A DNA stretch of 40,162 nt from an uncultured Roseburia sp. (GCA_900550935.1 URUD01000026.1:1-40162); one strand, 5' to 3'. Shown: positions 17,287 through 25,688, counted from the stretch's first letter. Numbers and translations: made by a program. The notes: generated by a model from the sequence alone, not told the origin.

Positions 17287-17326
17287 CTTACCTAAATTTT
17301 ACAGAAGTGTGCACATATTCTTTACA
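17287..17326 (+). promoter_or_regulatory. Putative Pho box and promoter (GDPD operon)
   Basis: CTTACC (17287) and TTTACA (17298) are 11 bases apart, and a further TTTACA follows at 17321, 23 bases on. A -10-like TATTCT starts at 17316, 18 bases after the second repeat. The same geometry (11, then 23, with a -10 at +18) is found in front of pstS. In Firmicutes PhoP binds TTAACA-like repeats with about an 11-bp period, so PhoP-type control is inferred. Confidence 0.6.
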
Positions 17327-17383
17327 ATCGGGGCGTAGCATAACAATGAAAAATTAGAAGAGAGAAGAGAATGAGGAGAACAC

Positions 17384-18181
17384 ATGAAACAGACACTTGT
17401 GTGGGCACATCGCGGAGCCAGCGGCTATGCACCGGAAAATACGATGGAAGCCTTTGAAAAAGCAGCAGAAATGAAAGCAGACGGAATCGAATTGGATGTC
17501 CAGATGACAAAGGATGGCGAGCTGGTTGTCATCCATGATGAGACGATAGACAGAACCAGTGACGGACATGGATGGGTAAAAGATTTTACTTATGCAAAAC
17601 TGGCATCACATCATTTTAACAAAACACATCCGGAATATCAGAATGCAAGGATACCCACATTGGAAGAGGTATACGAGTGGATAAAAGGGACGAATCTCAC
17701 GCTGAATGTGGAAATCAAGACGGGCGAGGTATTTTATCCCGATATTGAGGACCGGGTACTTGACCTGACAGCACGTTACGGGATCGAAGATAAGGTTATT
17801 TATTCGTCCTTCAATCATTACAGTGTAAGAAAGATTAAGGAATTAAATCCCGATGCCAAAACCGGAATGCTCTACAGTGACGGCATTATCAATCCGGTCA
17901 GCTATGGTCATTATGTCGTAAATGCCGATGCAATGCACCCGGCACTGTATAACTTACAGTTTGAAGGCTTCATGGAGGATTGCAGAAAACACAACCGGAA
18001 AGTGCATGTCTGGACGGTAAATAAGGAGGAGTACATGCGTATGGTCTGCGAGATGCAGGTGGATGCCATGATCACCAATTACCCGGATCTGGGCAAAAAG
18101 ATCGCGGCAGAGTATACAGACGGAAAATTACAGCCGGAACTGGTGTTAGCCCTTCAGGAAAAGAAACGGACGATGGCATGA
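17384..18181 (+). CDS. Glycerophosphodiester phosphodiesterase
   Basis: A 265-residue cytoplasmic enzyme that splits glycerophosphodiesters into glycerol 3-phosphate and an alcohol. The GDPD signature is complete: HRGASGYAPENT (9-20) with the catalytic histidine and arginine, IELDVQMTKDG with the metal-binding Glu36 and Asp38, and the second catalytic histidine in VIHD (His51). LNVEIKTG adds a further metal ligand. There is no signal peptide, so it resembles UgpQ more than secreted GlpQ. Its stop overlaps the start of the lysophospholipase-like gene in ATGA. This coupling suggests a lipid-scavenging route: deacylation followed by release of glycerol 3-phosphate. The Pho-box-like promoter upstream fits that use. 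Confidence 0.92.
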   Translation: MKQTLVWAHRGASGYAPENTMEAFEKAAEMKADGIELDVQMTKDGELVVIHDETIDRTSDGHGWVKDFTYAKLASHHFNKTHPEYQNARIPTLEEVYEWIKGTNLTLNVEIKTGEVFYPDIEDRVLDLTARYGIEDKVIYSSFNHYSVRKIKELNPDAKTGMLYSDGIINPVSYGHYVVNADAMHPALYNLQFEGFMEDCRKHNRKVHVWTVNKEEYMRMVCEMQVDAMITNYPDLGKKIAAEYTDGKLQPELVLALQEKKRTMA

Positions 18182-19209
18182 TGCAGGAATATTTTGCAGA
18201 AGAGGGATTTCGCGGATTTATGCGCGGTGTGGTGGAGCCGTACCTGAAAAAATACCAGAAGAAAGGATATTTTAACAGTTTTGATGGTGCACCGCTGTTT
18301 TATTACACCTATTGTCAGGCGGATGCGAAGGCGGCACTTGTGATCTCCCATGGGTTTTGCGAGTTTGCGGAAAAATATCAGGAATTGATCTATTACTTTT
18401 TGCAGGAAGGCTGCTCGGTCTATCTCTTAGAGCACCGGGGACATGGCTATTCGAAACGGGAAACCGGGGATGTGCAGAAAGTCCACATCACACATTTTGA
18501 GGATTACATAAGGGATTTTGCCTGTTTTGTGGAACACATCGTGGGAAACAGGGAAGAGAGCAAAATCTTATTTGCACATTCCATGGGAGGTGCGATCGCA
18601 GTGCGTTATCTGGAAGAATACCCGGATGTATTTGACGGAGCGATCCTTTCGGCACCGATGCTAAAGCTACAGACTGGGGCTTATCCGGAGAAGATCGCAG
18701 AGCTGATCGCGGCATATTTTACGGCAACAGGCAGGGGAGAACGGTATGCGGCAGGTCAGGGAGGCTTTGATGACACACCGGATTTTGCGGGCAGCAGCTG
18801 TATTTCCAAAGAGCGGTACTGCTATGTATATGGAAAACGAAAAAAAGACTTACAGTATCAGACCTATGGAGCGACATACCGATGGCTGTTTGAAGCATTA
18901 AAAGCAACCGGATCACTTCGAAAACGGAGAAATCTGGATCAGATAAAAATCCCCATCCTGCTGTTTGAAGCGGGATGGGATCATATGGTAGGAAATGCTG
19001 AAATCGAACAGGCAGCAGAGAGAATCGCAGGGGCAAAACTGATCCGGATGGAACACTCGAAACACGAGATCTTTAACGCAGACGAAAAAACAAGAAGCAG
19101 TTACTACGAAACAATATTCAAGTTCATTACACAGTTGCAGGAGCAGAAGGAAGAAGATCAATATGAAGAAAAAATTAGAGAAACTCGAAAAATACTGGAT
19201 ACTTTATGA
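18178..19209 (+). CDS. Alpha/beta hydrolase, lysophospholipase/monoacylglycerol lipase type
   Basis: A 343-residue serine hydrolase of the PldB/monoglyceride-lipase group (COG2267-like). It shows SHGFCEF (oxyanion region, about 57-63), LEHRGHGYS (about 84-92), the nucleophile elbow AHSMGG with Ser135, Asp268 (EAGWDHMVG) and His296 (HSKHEIFN). Members remove acyl chains from lysophospholipids or monoacylglycerols. No export signal is seen. The ATGA overlap with the phosphodiesterase gene implies the two act together, the hydrolase supplying glycerophosphodiesters. The last 47 bases overlap the next gene in another frame. The exact lipid substrate is not evident from sequence. Confidence 0.85.
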   Translation: MMQEYFAEEGFRGFMRGVVEPYLKKYQKKGYFNSFDGAPLFYYTYCQADAKAALVISHGFCEFAEKYQELIYYFLQEGCSVYLLEHRGHGYSKRETGDVQKVHITHFEDYIRDFACFVEHIVGNREESKILFAHSMGGAIAVRYLEEYPDVFDGAILSAPMLKLQTGAYPEKIAELIAAYFTATGRGERYAAGQGGFDDTPDFAGSSCISKERYCYVYGKRKKDLQYQTYGATYRWLFEALKATGSLRKRRNLDQIKIPILLFEAGWDHMVGNAEIEQAAERIAGAKLIRMEHSKHEIFNADEKTRSSYYETIFKFITQLQEQKEEDQYEEKIRETRKILDTL

Positions 19210-20446
19210 TGTGGGAAATTCGGCGTTCGCGCTTTTACTTTCTACGATCATACCAATATACTTTAAAAATATGGCAGCAGCGGCAGGTATTGCAAATGCG
19301 GATTCTACTGCATATTTAAGTTATGCCATTTCGATTTCCACAGTGATCGTTGCAATTTTAGGACCGGTCCTTGGTGCTGTGGCAGATCATAAAAACCGCA
19401 AAAAGCCATTGTTTACCTTTTTTATGATGATGGGAGTACTGGGATGCGCAGGTCTGGCACTTCCGTCCGGGATCATCGCTTTTCTGGCAGTTTTTGTGAT
19501 CGCCAAGGTGGGATTTTCAGGCAGCCTGATTTTTTATGATTCAATGTTAGTGGATGTTACGACCGACGAGCGGATGGACGAGGTCTCTTCCCAGGGGTTT
19601 GCCTGGGGCTATATCGGAAGCTGCGTTCCGTTTGTGATCAGCCTGGGACTGATCCTTGGAGCAGATCAGATCGGATTATCGGGAACCGCAGCCATGATGA
19701 TTGCGTTTGCGATAAATGCAGCATGGTGGGGGCTTGTGACGATCCCACTGCTCCGCAATTATAAACAGAATTATTATGTGGAAAGTAAAGGACACATTAC
19801 TGCAAAGCAGTCACTGTCCCAGCTTGCAGAGATCTTTGGCGAGATCAGAAATGATAGGAAGGTGTTACTGTTCCTGCTCTCCTTCTTCTTTTACATTGAT
19901 GGCGTGTATACCATCATAGAAATGGCAACTTCTTATGGAAAAGATGTCGGGATCAGCGATACCAGTTTACTACTGGCGTTACTGCTGACACAGATCGTTG
20001 CATTTCCATGTGCCATCCTTTTTGGAAAACTGACCAAACAGTTTGAGACAGGAAGCCTGATCATGGTGTGCATCGGAGCTTACTTTTGCGTAGCAGTGTA
20101 TGCACTGTGGCTGGATGCGGCATGGAAATTCTGGATGATGGCAACGTTTGTCGGTGTTTTTCAGGGTGCGATCCAGGCATTATCCCGTTCCTACTATGCA
20201 AAGATCATTCCAAAGAACAAGTCATCCGAGTATTTTGGAATTTTTGATATTTTTGGAAAAGGGGCGTCTTTTATGGGAACGATGTTGATGGGAGTCTCCA
20301 CACAGTTATTTCATACATCAAAAGCAGGTGTGGCCGCGATCGCAGGTATTATCGCGGTAGGATTTGTCCTGTTCGGGCTGCAGAAGAAGGAACCGGAACT
20401 GGAAAACGAGATAGGGGAGATTGGTATTGTCGAAGAAAGGGTCTAA
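19163..20446 (+). CDS. MFS transporter, UMF1/Atg22-like family
   Basis: A 427-residue, about 12-helix transporter. The opening YWILYDVGNSAFALLLSTI is the hallmark of the bacterial UMF1 (Atg22-like) branch of the major facilitator superfamily, as is ALSRSYYAKIIPKNKSSEYF near residue 340. Substrates of this branch are largely unknown. It starts inside the 3' end of the hydrolase gene (47-base overlap) with an AGGAAG-type ribosome site, and its own end overlaps the alarmone synthetase gene. It is therefore firmly in the phosphodiesterase operon, and transport of a lipid-derived phosphodiester or headgroup is a reasonable guess from context only. Confidence 0.85.
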   Translation: MKKKLEKLEKYWILYDVGNSAFALLLSTIIPIYFKNMAAAAGIANADSTAYLSYAISISTVIVAILGPVLGAVADHKNRKKPLFTFFMMMGVLGCAGLALPSGIIAFLAVFVIAKVGFSGSLIFYDSMLVDVTTDERMDEVSSQGFAWGYIGSCVPFVISLGLILGADQIGLSGTAAMMIAFAINAAWWGLVTIPLLRNYKQNYYVESKGHITAKQSLSQLAEIFGEIRNDRKVLLFLLSFFFYIDGVYTIIEMATSYGKDVGISDTSLLLALLLTQIVAFPCAILFGKLTKQFETGSLIMVCIGAYFCVAVYALWLDAAWKFWMMATFVGVFQGAIQALSRSYYAKIIPKNKSSEYFGIFDIFGKGASFMGTMLMGVSTQLFHTSKAGVAAIAGIIAVGFVLFGLQKKEPELENEIGEIGIVEERV

Positions 20447-21122
20447 AAAGAACAAAAGCAGAATAAACATAAAAGGAGAAACTACGGGAGTTTTACATTT
20501 GTCGCTGGAAGAACAATTAAAAGAACAGATGGAAGCACCGATGGTACGGCTTCGTTATGCCTGTGCCATCGATGTCATGCAGGGAAAACTGCGGATGTTA
20601 AATGCGGACCTGACGGAACAGAAAAACCGTCAGGTCGTTCGCAGTATGTCAGCAAGGATCAAGAGCACGGACAGTATTATAAAGAAGCTGTTGCGTAAAG
20701 GAAGGGAAGTAACCTTTGGGGAAGCAGTTGAGACATTAAATGATATCGCAGGGATCCGGGTCGTCTGTTATTTCTGTGATGATATCTATGAGGTGGCAGA
20801 GTTGATCCGCAGACAAAAGGACATTAAGATCCGCAAGGAAAAAGATTATGTAAAAAATCCGAAAAAAAGCGGATATCAGAGTATCCATCTGATCGTGGGG
20901 GTTCCGGTTACTTATTTAGATCAGACGGAAGAGATCCGGGTGGAAATACAGATCCGTTCCTTTGCCATGGACTACTGGGCAGAACTCGATACCCAGATGT
21001 GCTATAAGAAGGATGCCGGGGCACTTGAAAATGTGGAAAAGCAGATCAAGGCATATTCGGATGTGATCGCCGGGGTGGATAATCAGATGTTAGAGCTGCG
21101 TAAATCTATCGAAAAGATGTGA
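20427..21122 (+). CDS. Small alarmone synthetase, GTP pyrophosphokinase (RelQ/RelP-like)
   Basis: A 231-residue single-domain (p)ppGpp synthetase, which transfers pyrophosphate from ATP to GDP or GTP. It has the RelA/SpoT synthetase motifs DIAGIRVVCYFCDDIYEV, KDYVKNPKKSGYQSIHLIV and VEIQIRSFAMDYWAELD, and no HD hydrolase or TGS/ACT domain. This size and content match RelQ/RelP small synthetases. The open frame reaches TTG 20421, but AGGGGAGA at 20412-20419 fits TTG 20427 better; both starts lie inside the MFS gene, so translation is coupled. Its place at the end of a probable Pho-controlled operon, and 120 bases before pstS, suggests that phosphate shortage raises the alarmone level. Confidence 0.9.
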   Translation: MSKKGSKKNKSRINIKGETTGVLHLSLEEQLKEQMEAPMVRLRYACAIDVMQGKLRMLNADLTEQKNRQVVRSMSARIKSTDSIIKKLLRKGREVTFGEAVETLNDIAGIRVVCYFCDDIYEVAELIRRQKDIKIRKEKDYVKNPKKSGYQSIHLIVGVPVTYLDQTEEIRVEIQIRSFAMDYWAELDTQMCYKKDAGALENVEKQIKAYSDVIAGVDNQMLELRKSIEKM

Positions 21123-21129
21123 AGAAACC

Positions 21130-21180
21130 TTTACTTTTATTTTACTCATATTTTACACAACCTGCCCTTTATATTTTACA
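21130..21180 (+). promoter_or_regulatory. Putative Pho box and promoter of the pst operon
   Basis: Three repeats in exact 11-base steps, TTTACT (21130), TTTACT (21141) and TTTACA (21152), are followed by TTTACA at 21175. A -10-like TATATT begins at 21170, so the repeats occupy the -35 area, as in PhoP-activated promoters of Firmicutes. The distance to the pstS start is about 65 bases. Confidence 0.78.
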
Positions 21181-21242
21181 TGACGGGAATAAAGTGTTTC
21201 CTGTAATCAAGAAAAAGAAAACAAGAAAAGAGGAATAAAAAG

Positions 21243-22232
21243 ATGAAAAAGAAAGTAATGTGTGTGTTATTAACAGGAATGATGGCAGCAAGCATGATGG
21301 CTGGATGTGGAAACAGCAGCAATACAACAAATGCAGGAACAGATGCAGCAACAACTGATGTGGTAGCAGATGCAACAACAACCGATGCACCGGCAGAAAG
21401 TGAAGCAGCTGATACTTCAGCAGATGCAGCAGGCGATTTTGATACAAGCGAATATATAAATGTAACTTCCCGTGAGGATGGTTCCGGTACAAGAGGCGCA
21501 TTCATTGAACTGTTTGGCATTGAAGAGAAAAATGATGCAGGTGAGAAAGTAGATTACACAACAGAGGAAGCAAACATCACAAACAGCACCGATGTTATGA
21601 TGACAACCGTTGCAGGTGATGAATATGCGATCGGTTATATTTCACTTGGTTCTTTAAATGACACTGTAAAAGCAGTTGCGATCGATGGAGCAGATGCTAC
21701 CGTAGAAAACATCAAGAGTGGTTCTTATACGATCGCAAGACCTTTCAACATTGCAACCAAAGGCGAAGTAAGCGAAGTAGCACAGGATTTTATGAACTTC
21801 ATCTTAAGCGCAGACGGACAGAGTGTAATTTCTGACAACGGTTACATCACAGTAAGCGACGATGCAGCAGCATTTGAGTCAAATGGAGCAGAAGGAAAGA
21901 TCGTCGTAGCAGGTTCATCTTCTGTAACACCTGTTATGGAGAAATTAAAAGAGGCTTATACCGCAGTAAATACAGGCGCTGAGATCGAAATCCAGGAAAG
22001 TGACTCAACCACAGGAATGACAGCTGCAATGGACGGAACCTGTGACATCGGAATGGCATCCCGTGAATTAAAAGACTCTGAGACAGAGGGAGGCTTAACA
22101 GCAACCGTGATCGCAATGGATGGTATTGCAGTTGTTGTAAACAATGATAATCCAACCACAAACCTTACCAAAGATGATGTAAATGGAATTTTCCGTGGCG
22201 AGATCACCACATGGGATGAAGTTTCCAAATAA
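21243..22232 (+). CDS. pstS: Phosphate-binding lipoprotein PstS, circularly permuted
   Basis: The solute-binding lipoprotein of the high-affinity phosphate ABC transporter (329 residues). A signal peptide ends in MMAGC (Cys22), and a low-complexity Ala/Thr/Asp linker runs to about residue 65. All phosphate-site motifs are present but in an unusual order. SREDGSGTR (76-84) and GYISLGSL, which in E. coli PstS lie in the second half, come first. GSSSVTP (224-230), DSTTGMT, DIGMASRELKD (268-278), DGIAVVVNNDNP (293-304) and IFRGEITTWDEV (316-327), which normally lie in the first half, come second. The protein ends directly after that. This is a circular permutation, not a truncation, because both halves are complete. 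The Pho-box promoter and pstC downstream confirm the role. AGAGG precedes the ATG. Confidence 0.93.
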   Translation: MKKKVMCVLLTGMMAASMMAGCGNSSNTTNAGTDAATTDVVADATTTDAPAESEAADTSADAAGDFDTSEYINVTSREDGSGTRGAFIELFGIEEKNDAGEKVDYTTEEANITNSTDVMMTTVAGDEYAIGYISLGSLNDTVKAVAIDGADATVENIKSGSYTIARPFNIATKGEVSEVAQDFMNFILSADGQSVISDNGYITVSDDAAAFESNGAEGKIVVAGSSSVTPVMEKLKEAYTAVNTGAEIEIQESDSTTGMTAAMDGTCDIGMASRELKDSETEGGLTATVIAMDGIAVVVNNDNPTTNLTKDDVNGIFRGEITTWDEVSK

Positions 22233-22263
22233 AGACAGTTAAAAAACAAATCTTTGAAATGAG

Positions 22264-22294
22264 ACCGGAAGAGAACAGACCTCTTCCGGTTTTT
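22264..22294 (+). terminator. Intra-operon terminator between pstS and pstC
   Basis: A perfect 10-bp stem, ACCGGAAGAG (22264-22273) with CTCTTCCGGT (22281-22290), has a 7-base loop and is followed by T residues. Its position inside the pst operon should let only part of the transcripts continue, giving more binding protein than permease. Confidence 0.85.
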
Positions 22295-22316
22295 AGGGAA
22301 TGATCAGGAGAAGCAT

Positions 22317-23171
22317 ATGAACAAAGTAAAAGAAAAAATCATGGAAGTGGTATTCCTCTTTACGGCAGTGGTATCGATCATTGCGGTGGCTTTGATCTGT
22401 ATATTTCTGTTTGCCAACGGATTTCCGGCAATGCAGAAGATCGGTGTGATGGATTTCCTTCTGGGAAAAACATGGAAACCGACCAATAGTATTTTTGGCA
22501 TTTTTCCCATGATCCTGGGAAGTATTTATGTGACAGGTGGTGCATTGCTGATTGGTGTACCGGTCGGGATCTTAATGTCTGTTTTTATGGCACGTTTCTG
22601 CCCGCAGAAACTGTACCATGTATTAAAACCGATCGTAGATCTTCTGGCAGGGATCCCGTCTATCGTATATGGTTTTTTTGGACTGGTTGTCATCGTGCCA
22701 TTTGTCAGAGAGCATTTTAAGGGAAATGGACAGAGTATCCTTACGGCATCGGTGCTGCTTGGGATCATGATCCTGCCAACCATTATCGGAGTGTCAGAGT
22801 CAGCGATCCGCGCAGTTGAGGAGAGTTATTATGAAGGGGCGCTTGCCCTTGGCGCAACGCATGAAAGAAGTGTCTTTACCGTGATCGTACCGGCAGCAAA
22901 ATCCGGGATCATGGCGGCAGTGGTACTTGGAGTGGGACGTGCGATCGGAGAAACGATGGCAGTTATGATGGTTGCCGGAAACCAGGCGCGTGTGCCGCAC
23001 AGTATCTTTAAGGGAGTCAGAACCCTGACTGCCAATATTGTCATGGAAATGGGATATGCGACTGACCTGCACAGGGAAGCACTGATCGCAACCGGTGTGG
23101 TATTGTTCGTATTTATTCTGATCATTAATATATCGTTTTCTGTTTTAAAGAGAAAAGGGGGCGAGAGATAA
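22317..23171 (+). CDS. pstC: Phosphate ABC transporter permease PstC
   Basis: One of two membrane subunits of the Pst phosphate importer (284 residues, about six helices). The family segments are clear: the GIPSIVYGFFGL turn (about 115-126) and the ABC-contact loop around EGALALGATHERSVFTVIVP, followed by GRAIGETMAVMMVAGN. The N-terminal cytoplasmic leader is short. AGGAG lies before the ATG. It is the first gene after the internal terminator and is followed by pstA after a single base, so permease subunits are produced together. Confidence 0.95.
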   Translation: MNKVKEKIMEVVFLFTAVVSIIAVALICIFLFANGFPAMQKIGVMDFLLGKTWKPTNSIFGIFPMILGSIYVTGGALLIGVPVGILMSVFMARFCPQKLYHVLKPIVDLLAGIPSIVYGFFGLVVIVPFVREHFKGNGQSILTASVLLGIMILPTIIGVSESAIRAVEESYYEGALALGATHERSVFTVIVPAAKSGIMAAVVLGVGRAIGETMAVMMVAGNQARVPHSIFKGVRTLTANIVMEMGYATDLHREALIATGVVLFVFILIINISFSVLKRKGGER

Positions 23172-23172
23172 C

Positions 23173-24045
23173 ATGGGAGAAGCAATCAATAAACAGAGTT
23201 TTTCCGATAAACTTAAGTCCTACCGGAAACATCCCGGCTCTTTCGTACTCCTGCTTCTGGTTTTGATCGCCGCAGTTCTTACGATCGGTGTGCTGGTATT
23301 TCTGGTCGGGTACATTCTGATCCGCGGCATCCCGTTTTTAAAACCATCGCTGTTTGCCTGGAATTATACTTCGGATAATGTTTCCATGCTGCCGGCTATG
23401 ATAAATACCTTATTTATGACTGTGCTTGCACTGGTGATCTCCATTCCATTCGGCGTGGGAGCCGCCATCTATCTGGTGGAGTATGCCAAAAAAGGAAACA
23501 AGCTGGTAGAGATCGTGCGGGTTACCGCAGAGACATTAGCCGGTATTCCTTCTATTATCTATGGACTTTTCGGTATGCTGTTTTTTGTTACGGCACTGCA
23601 CTGGGGTTATTCGATGTTAGCAGGAGCCATGACACTTGCCATCATGGTACTGCCAACTATCATGCGGACTACGGAGGAGGCACTTCTTTGTGTGCCGGAT
23701 TCGTTCCGTGAGGGAAGTTTTGGATTAGGAGCAGGAAAGCTGCGTACCATATTTAAGATCGTGCTGCCATCGGCAATACCTGGCATCTTATCCGGCATCA
23801 TCCTTGCCATCGGACGTATCGTAGGCGAGACGGCTGCGCTGATCTATACATCCGGTACAGTGGCAGGAATCGCAGGATTTCTGGATTCAGGACGTACACT
23901 TGCCATTCATATGTATTCTCTGTCGAGAGAGGGAATGCACACAAATGAAGCATACGCAACGGCAGTAGTGCTGCTTGTCATCGTATTGCTGATCAATGGT
24001 GTATCTTCTCTGATCGCAAAGAGATTTGAAGCACCACGCGATTAA
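23173..24045 (+). CDS. pstA: Phosphate ABC transporter permease PstA
   Basis: The second permease subunit of the Pst importer (290 residues). It has a cytoplasmic N-terminus, a first long helix at about 22-46, the AGIPSIIYGLFGML element and the ATP-binding-protein contact EGSFGLGAGKLRTIFKIVLP, followed by GRIVGETAALIYTSG. These match PstA rather than PstC by order and by position in the operon. The ribosome site lies in the end of pstC (GGGGGCGAGAG). It pairs with PstC to form the channel energised by PstB. Confidence 0.95.
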   Translation: MGEAINKQSFSDKLKSYRKHPGSFVLLLLVLIAAVLTIGVLVFLVGYILIRGIPFLKPSLFAWNYTSDNVSMLPAMINTLFMTVLALVISIPFGVGAAIYLVEYAKKGNKLVEIVRVTAETLAGIPSIIYGLFGMLFFVTALHWGYSMLAGAMTLAIMVLPTIMRTTEEALLCVPDSFREGSFGLGAGKLRTIFKIVLPSAIPGILSGIILAIGRIVGETAALIYTSGTVAGIAGFLDSGRTLAIHMYSLSREGMHTNEAYATAVVLLVIVLLINGVSSLIAKRFEAPRD

Positions 24046-24072
24046 TTATATAGAAAATAAGAGGAAAAAATT

Positions 24073-24825
24073 ATGGCGGAAAAATTTAAAGTATCAAACC
24101 TGGATTTATATTATGGCGATTTTCATGCCTTAAAAGATGTCAATATGAATATAGAAGCAAATGAGATCACTGCTTTTATCGGCCCGAGTGGATGTGGAAA
24201 ATCCACATTTTTAAAGAGCTTAAACCGGATGAACGATCTGGTGGAGGGATGCCGCATTACCGGAAATGTTTTGCTGGACGGAGAGGACATTTACAAGGGA
24301 ATGGATGTCAACCTGCTCAGAAAGCGTGTCGGAATGGTATTCCAGAAACCGAATCCGTTTCCGATGAGCATTTACGATAACATCGCATATGGACCAAGAA
24401 CACATGGCATCCGTTCCAAGGCAAAGCTGGATGAGATCGTGGAAAAATCCCTGCGGGATGCAGCAATCTGGGATGAGGTAAAGGATCGTCTGAAAAAGAG
24501 TGCACTTGGCATGTCCGGTGGACAGCAGCAGAGACTCTGTATTGCAAGGGCACTGGCAGTAGAACCGGAAGTCATCTTAATGGATGAGCCGACTTCAGCA
24601 CTGGACCCGATCTCAACTTCCAAGATCGAGGATCTGGTCATTGAGTTAAAGAAAAAATATACCATCGTCATGGTAACACACAACATGCAGCAGGCAGTCC
24701 GGGTATCGGATAAGACTGTATTTTTCCTGTTGGGTGAAGTCATTGAGAGCGGGGACACTGAAAAATTATTCTCCGTTCCAAAGGATAAACGGACGGAAGA
24801 CTATATTACCGGACGTTTTGGATGA
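24073..24825 (+). CDS. pstB: Phosphate ABC transporter ATP-binding protein PstB
   Basis: The ATPase of the Pst importer (250 residues, full family length). Walker A is GPSGCGKST (37-45), the ABC signature is MSGGQQQR, Walker B is VILMDEPTSALDP, and the switch histidine is in MVTHNMQQA. The Q-loop region FQKPNPFPMSIYDN is specific to PstB. AGAGG precedes the ATG. It lies between pstA and phoU, in the canonical order. Confidence 0.97.
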   Translation: MAEKFKVSNLDLYYGDFHALKDVNMNIEANEITAFIGPSGCGKSTFLKSLNRMNDLVEGCRITGNVLLDGEDIYKGMDVNLLRKRVGMVFQKPNPFPMSIYDNIAYGPRTHGIRSKAKLDEIVEKSLRDAAIWDEVKDRLKKSALGMSGGQQQRLCIARALAVEPEVILMDEPTSALDPISTSKIEDLVIELKKKYTIVMVTHNMQQAVRVSDKTVFFLLGEVIESGDTEKLFSVPKDKRTEDYITGRFG

Positions 24826-24849
24826 TGGCAGAAAGGAGAAGCGTAGAAA

Positions 24850-25503
24850 ATGAGAAACAGATTTGACAGACAGCTCTTAGAGCTGAACAATGAATTGATC
24901 CAGATGGGTGGACTGATCGAGCAGGCAATCGAGATGGGTATCTCTGCTCTGATTAAACAGGATGTGGAAAAAGCGAAACAGGCAATGGAGTTTGATGAGG
25001 AAGTGGATCATCAGGAGCGGGAGATCGAGAGCCTCTGCATGAAACTGTTATTGCAGCAGCAGCCGGTGGCAAGGGATCTGCGCCTGATCTCGGCAGCACT
25101 GAAGATGATCACGGATATGGAACGTATCGGAGACCATGCGGCAGATATTTCAGAAATGACGATCCTGATGTCCGGTTCAAAATACGAGGGAAATCAGAGT
25201 AGCATTGACCTGATCAAAGACATGGCAAAGGAAACCACGGATATGGTCATTAAGAGTGTGGATGCCTTTGTCAAAAAAGATTTGGAACTGGCACACTGGG
25301 TCATCGGGCGGGATGACGTCGTGGATGATCTGTTTGCCGCTTACCGCAGACAGATGATCGACAAGATCAATGAAAACGTAAAAAATGGCGAGCAGGCAAC
25401 CGATATGCTGATGGTAGCAAAATATTTTGAGCGCATCGGAGATCATGCGACCAACATCGCTGAGTGGGTCATCTATTCCATTACAGGCGAGCATGATGAT
25501 TAA
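24850..25503 (+). CDS. phoU: Phosphate signalling protein PhoU
   Basis: A 217-residue all-alpha protein made of two similar three-helix bundles, each with the metal-binding pattern typical of PhoU: ERIGDHAADISEM around residue 100 and ERIGDHATNIAEW near 200. PhoU links the state of the Pst transporter to the PhoR-type kinase and restrains the Pho response when phosphate is plentiful. A good GGAG ribosome site precedes the ATG. It is the last gene of the pst operon; I see no terminator before the next promoter. Confidence 0.95.
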   Translation: MRNRFDRQLLELNNELIQMGGLIEQAIEMGISALIKQDVEKAKQAMEFDEEVDHQEREIESLCMKLLLQQQPVARDLRLISAALKMITDMERIGDHAADISEMTILMSGSKYEGNQSSIDLIKDMAKETTDMVIKSVDAFVKKDLELAHWVIGRDDVVDDLFAAYRRQMIDKINENVKNGEQATDMLMVAKYFERIGDHATNIAEWVIYSITGEHDD

Positions 25504-25534
25504 AAAATAAGAAAAAAGTTCCATTTAAAACGTG

Positions 25535-25585
25535 TTTCCAACAGACTTTACACAGATTTTACATAAAAAATACGCTTTATTTACA
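25535..25585 (+). promoter_or_regulatory. Putative Pho box upstream of the Na/Pi cotransporter operon
   Basis: TTTACA occurs at 25547, 25558 and 25580, giving steps of 11 and 22 bases, with a weaker TTTCCA at 25535. The repeats lie upstream of a separate -35/-10 pair, unlike the pst promoter where they occupy the -35. Confidence 0.72.
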
Positions 25586-25604
25586 TACTTAGCAGTTTGT
25601 TGAA

Positions 25605-25633
25605 TTGCAAAATGTGTGGAAATAAGGTATAAA
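25605..25633 (+). promoter_or_regulatory. Promoter of the Na/Pi cotransporter-PhoPR operon
   Basis: TTGCAA (25605-25610) and TATAAA (25628-25633) are 17 bases apart, about 55 bases before the start codon and 20 bases after the last TTTACA repeat. Confidence 0.65.
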
Positions 25634-25688
25634 TAAAATGTATGTAAAAAATGAGTAAAAGATACGAAAGTGTAAAAGGAGACACGAA

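Noticed and set aside
21130..21180. Repeats as a CRISPR or other array
   Set aside because: Six-base units at 11-base steps in a promoter region fit a regulator-binding site and are far too short for CRISPR repeats.
21169..21520. Antisense frames opposite the start of pstS
   Set aside because: Low-complexity Leu/His- or Ser/Ala-rich translations arise from the Ala/Thr/Asp linker of PstS read backwards.
21243..22232. PstS order as an assembly or frameshift artefact
   Set aside because: The two halves are in one uninterrupted frame with an intact signal peptide, and the stop is directly followed by a terminator and pstC.
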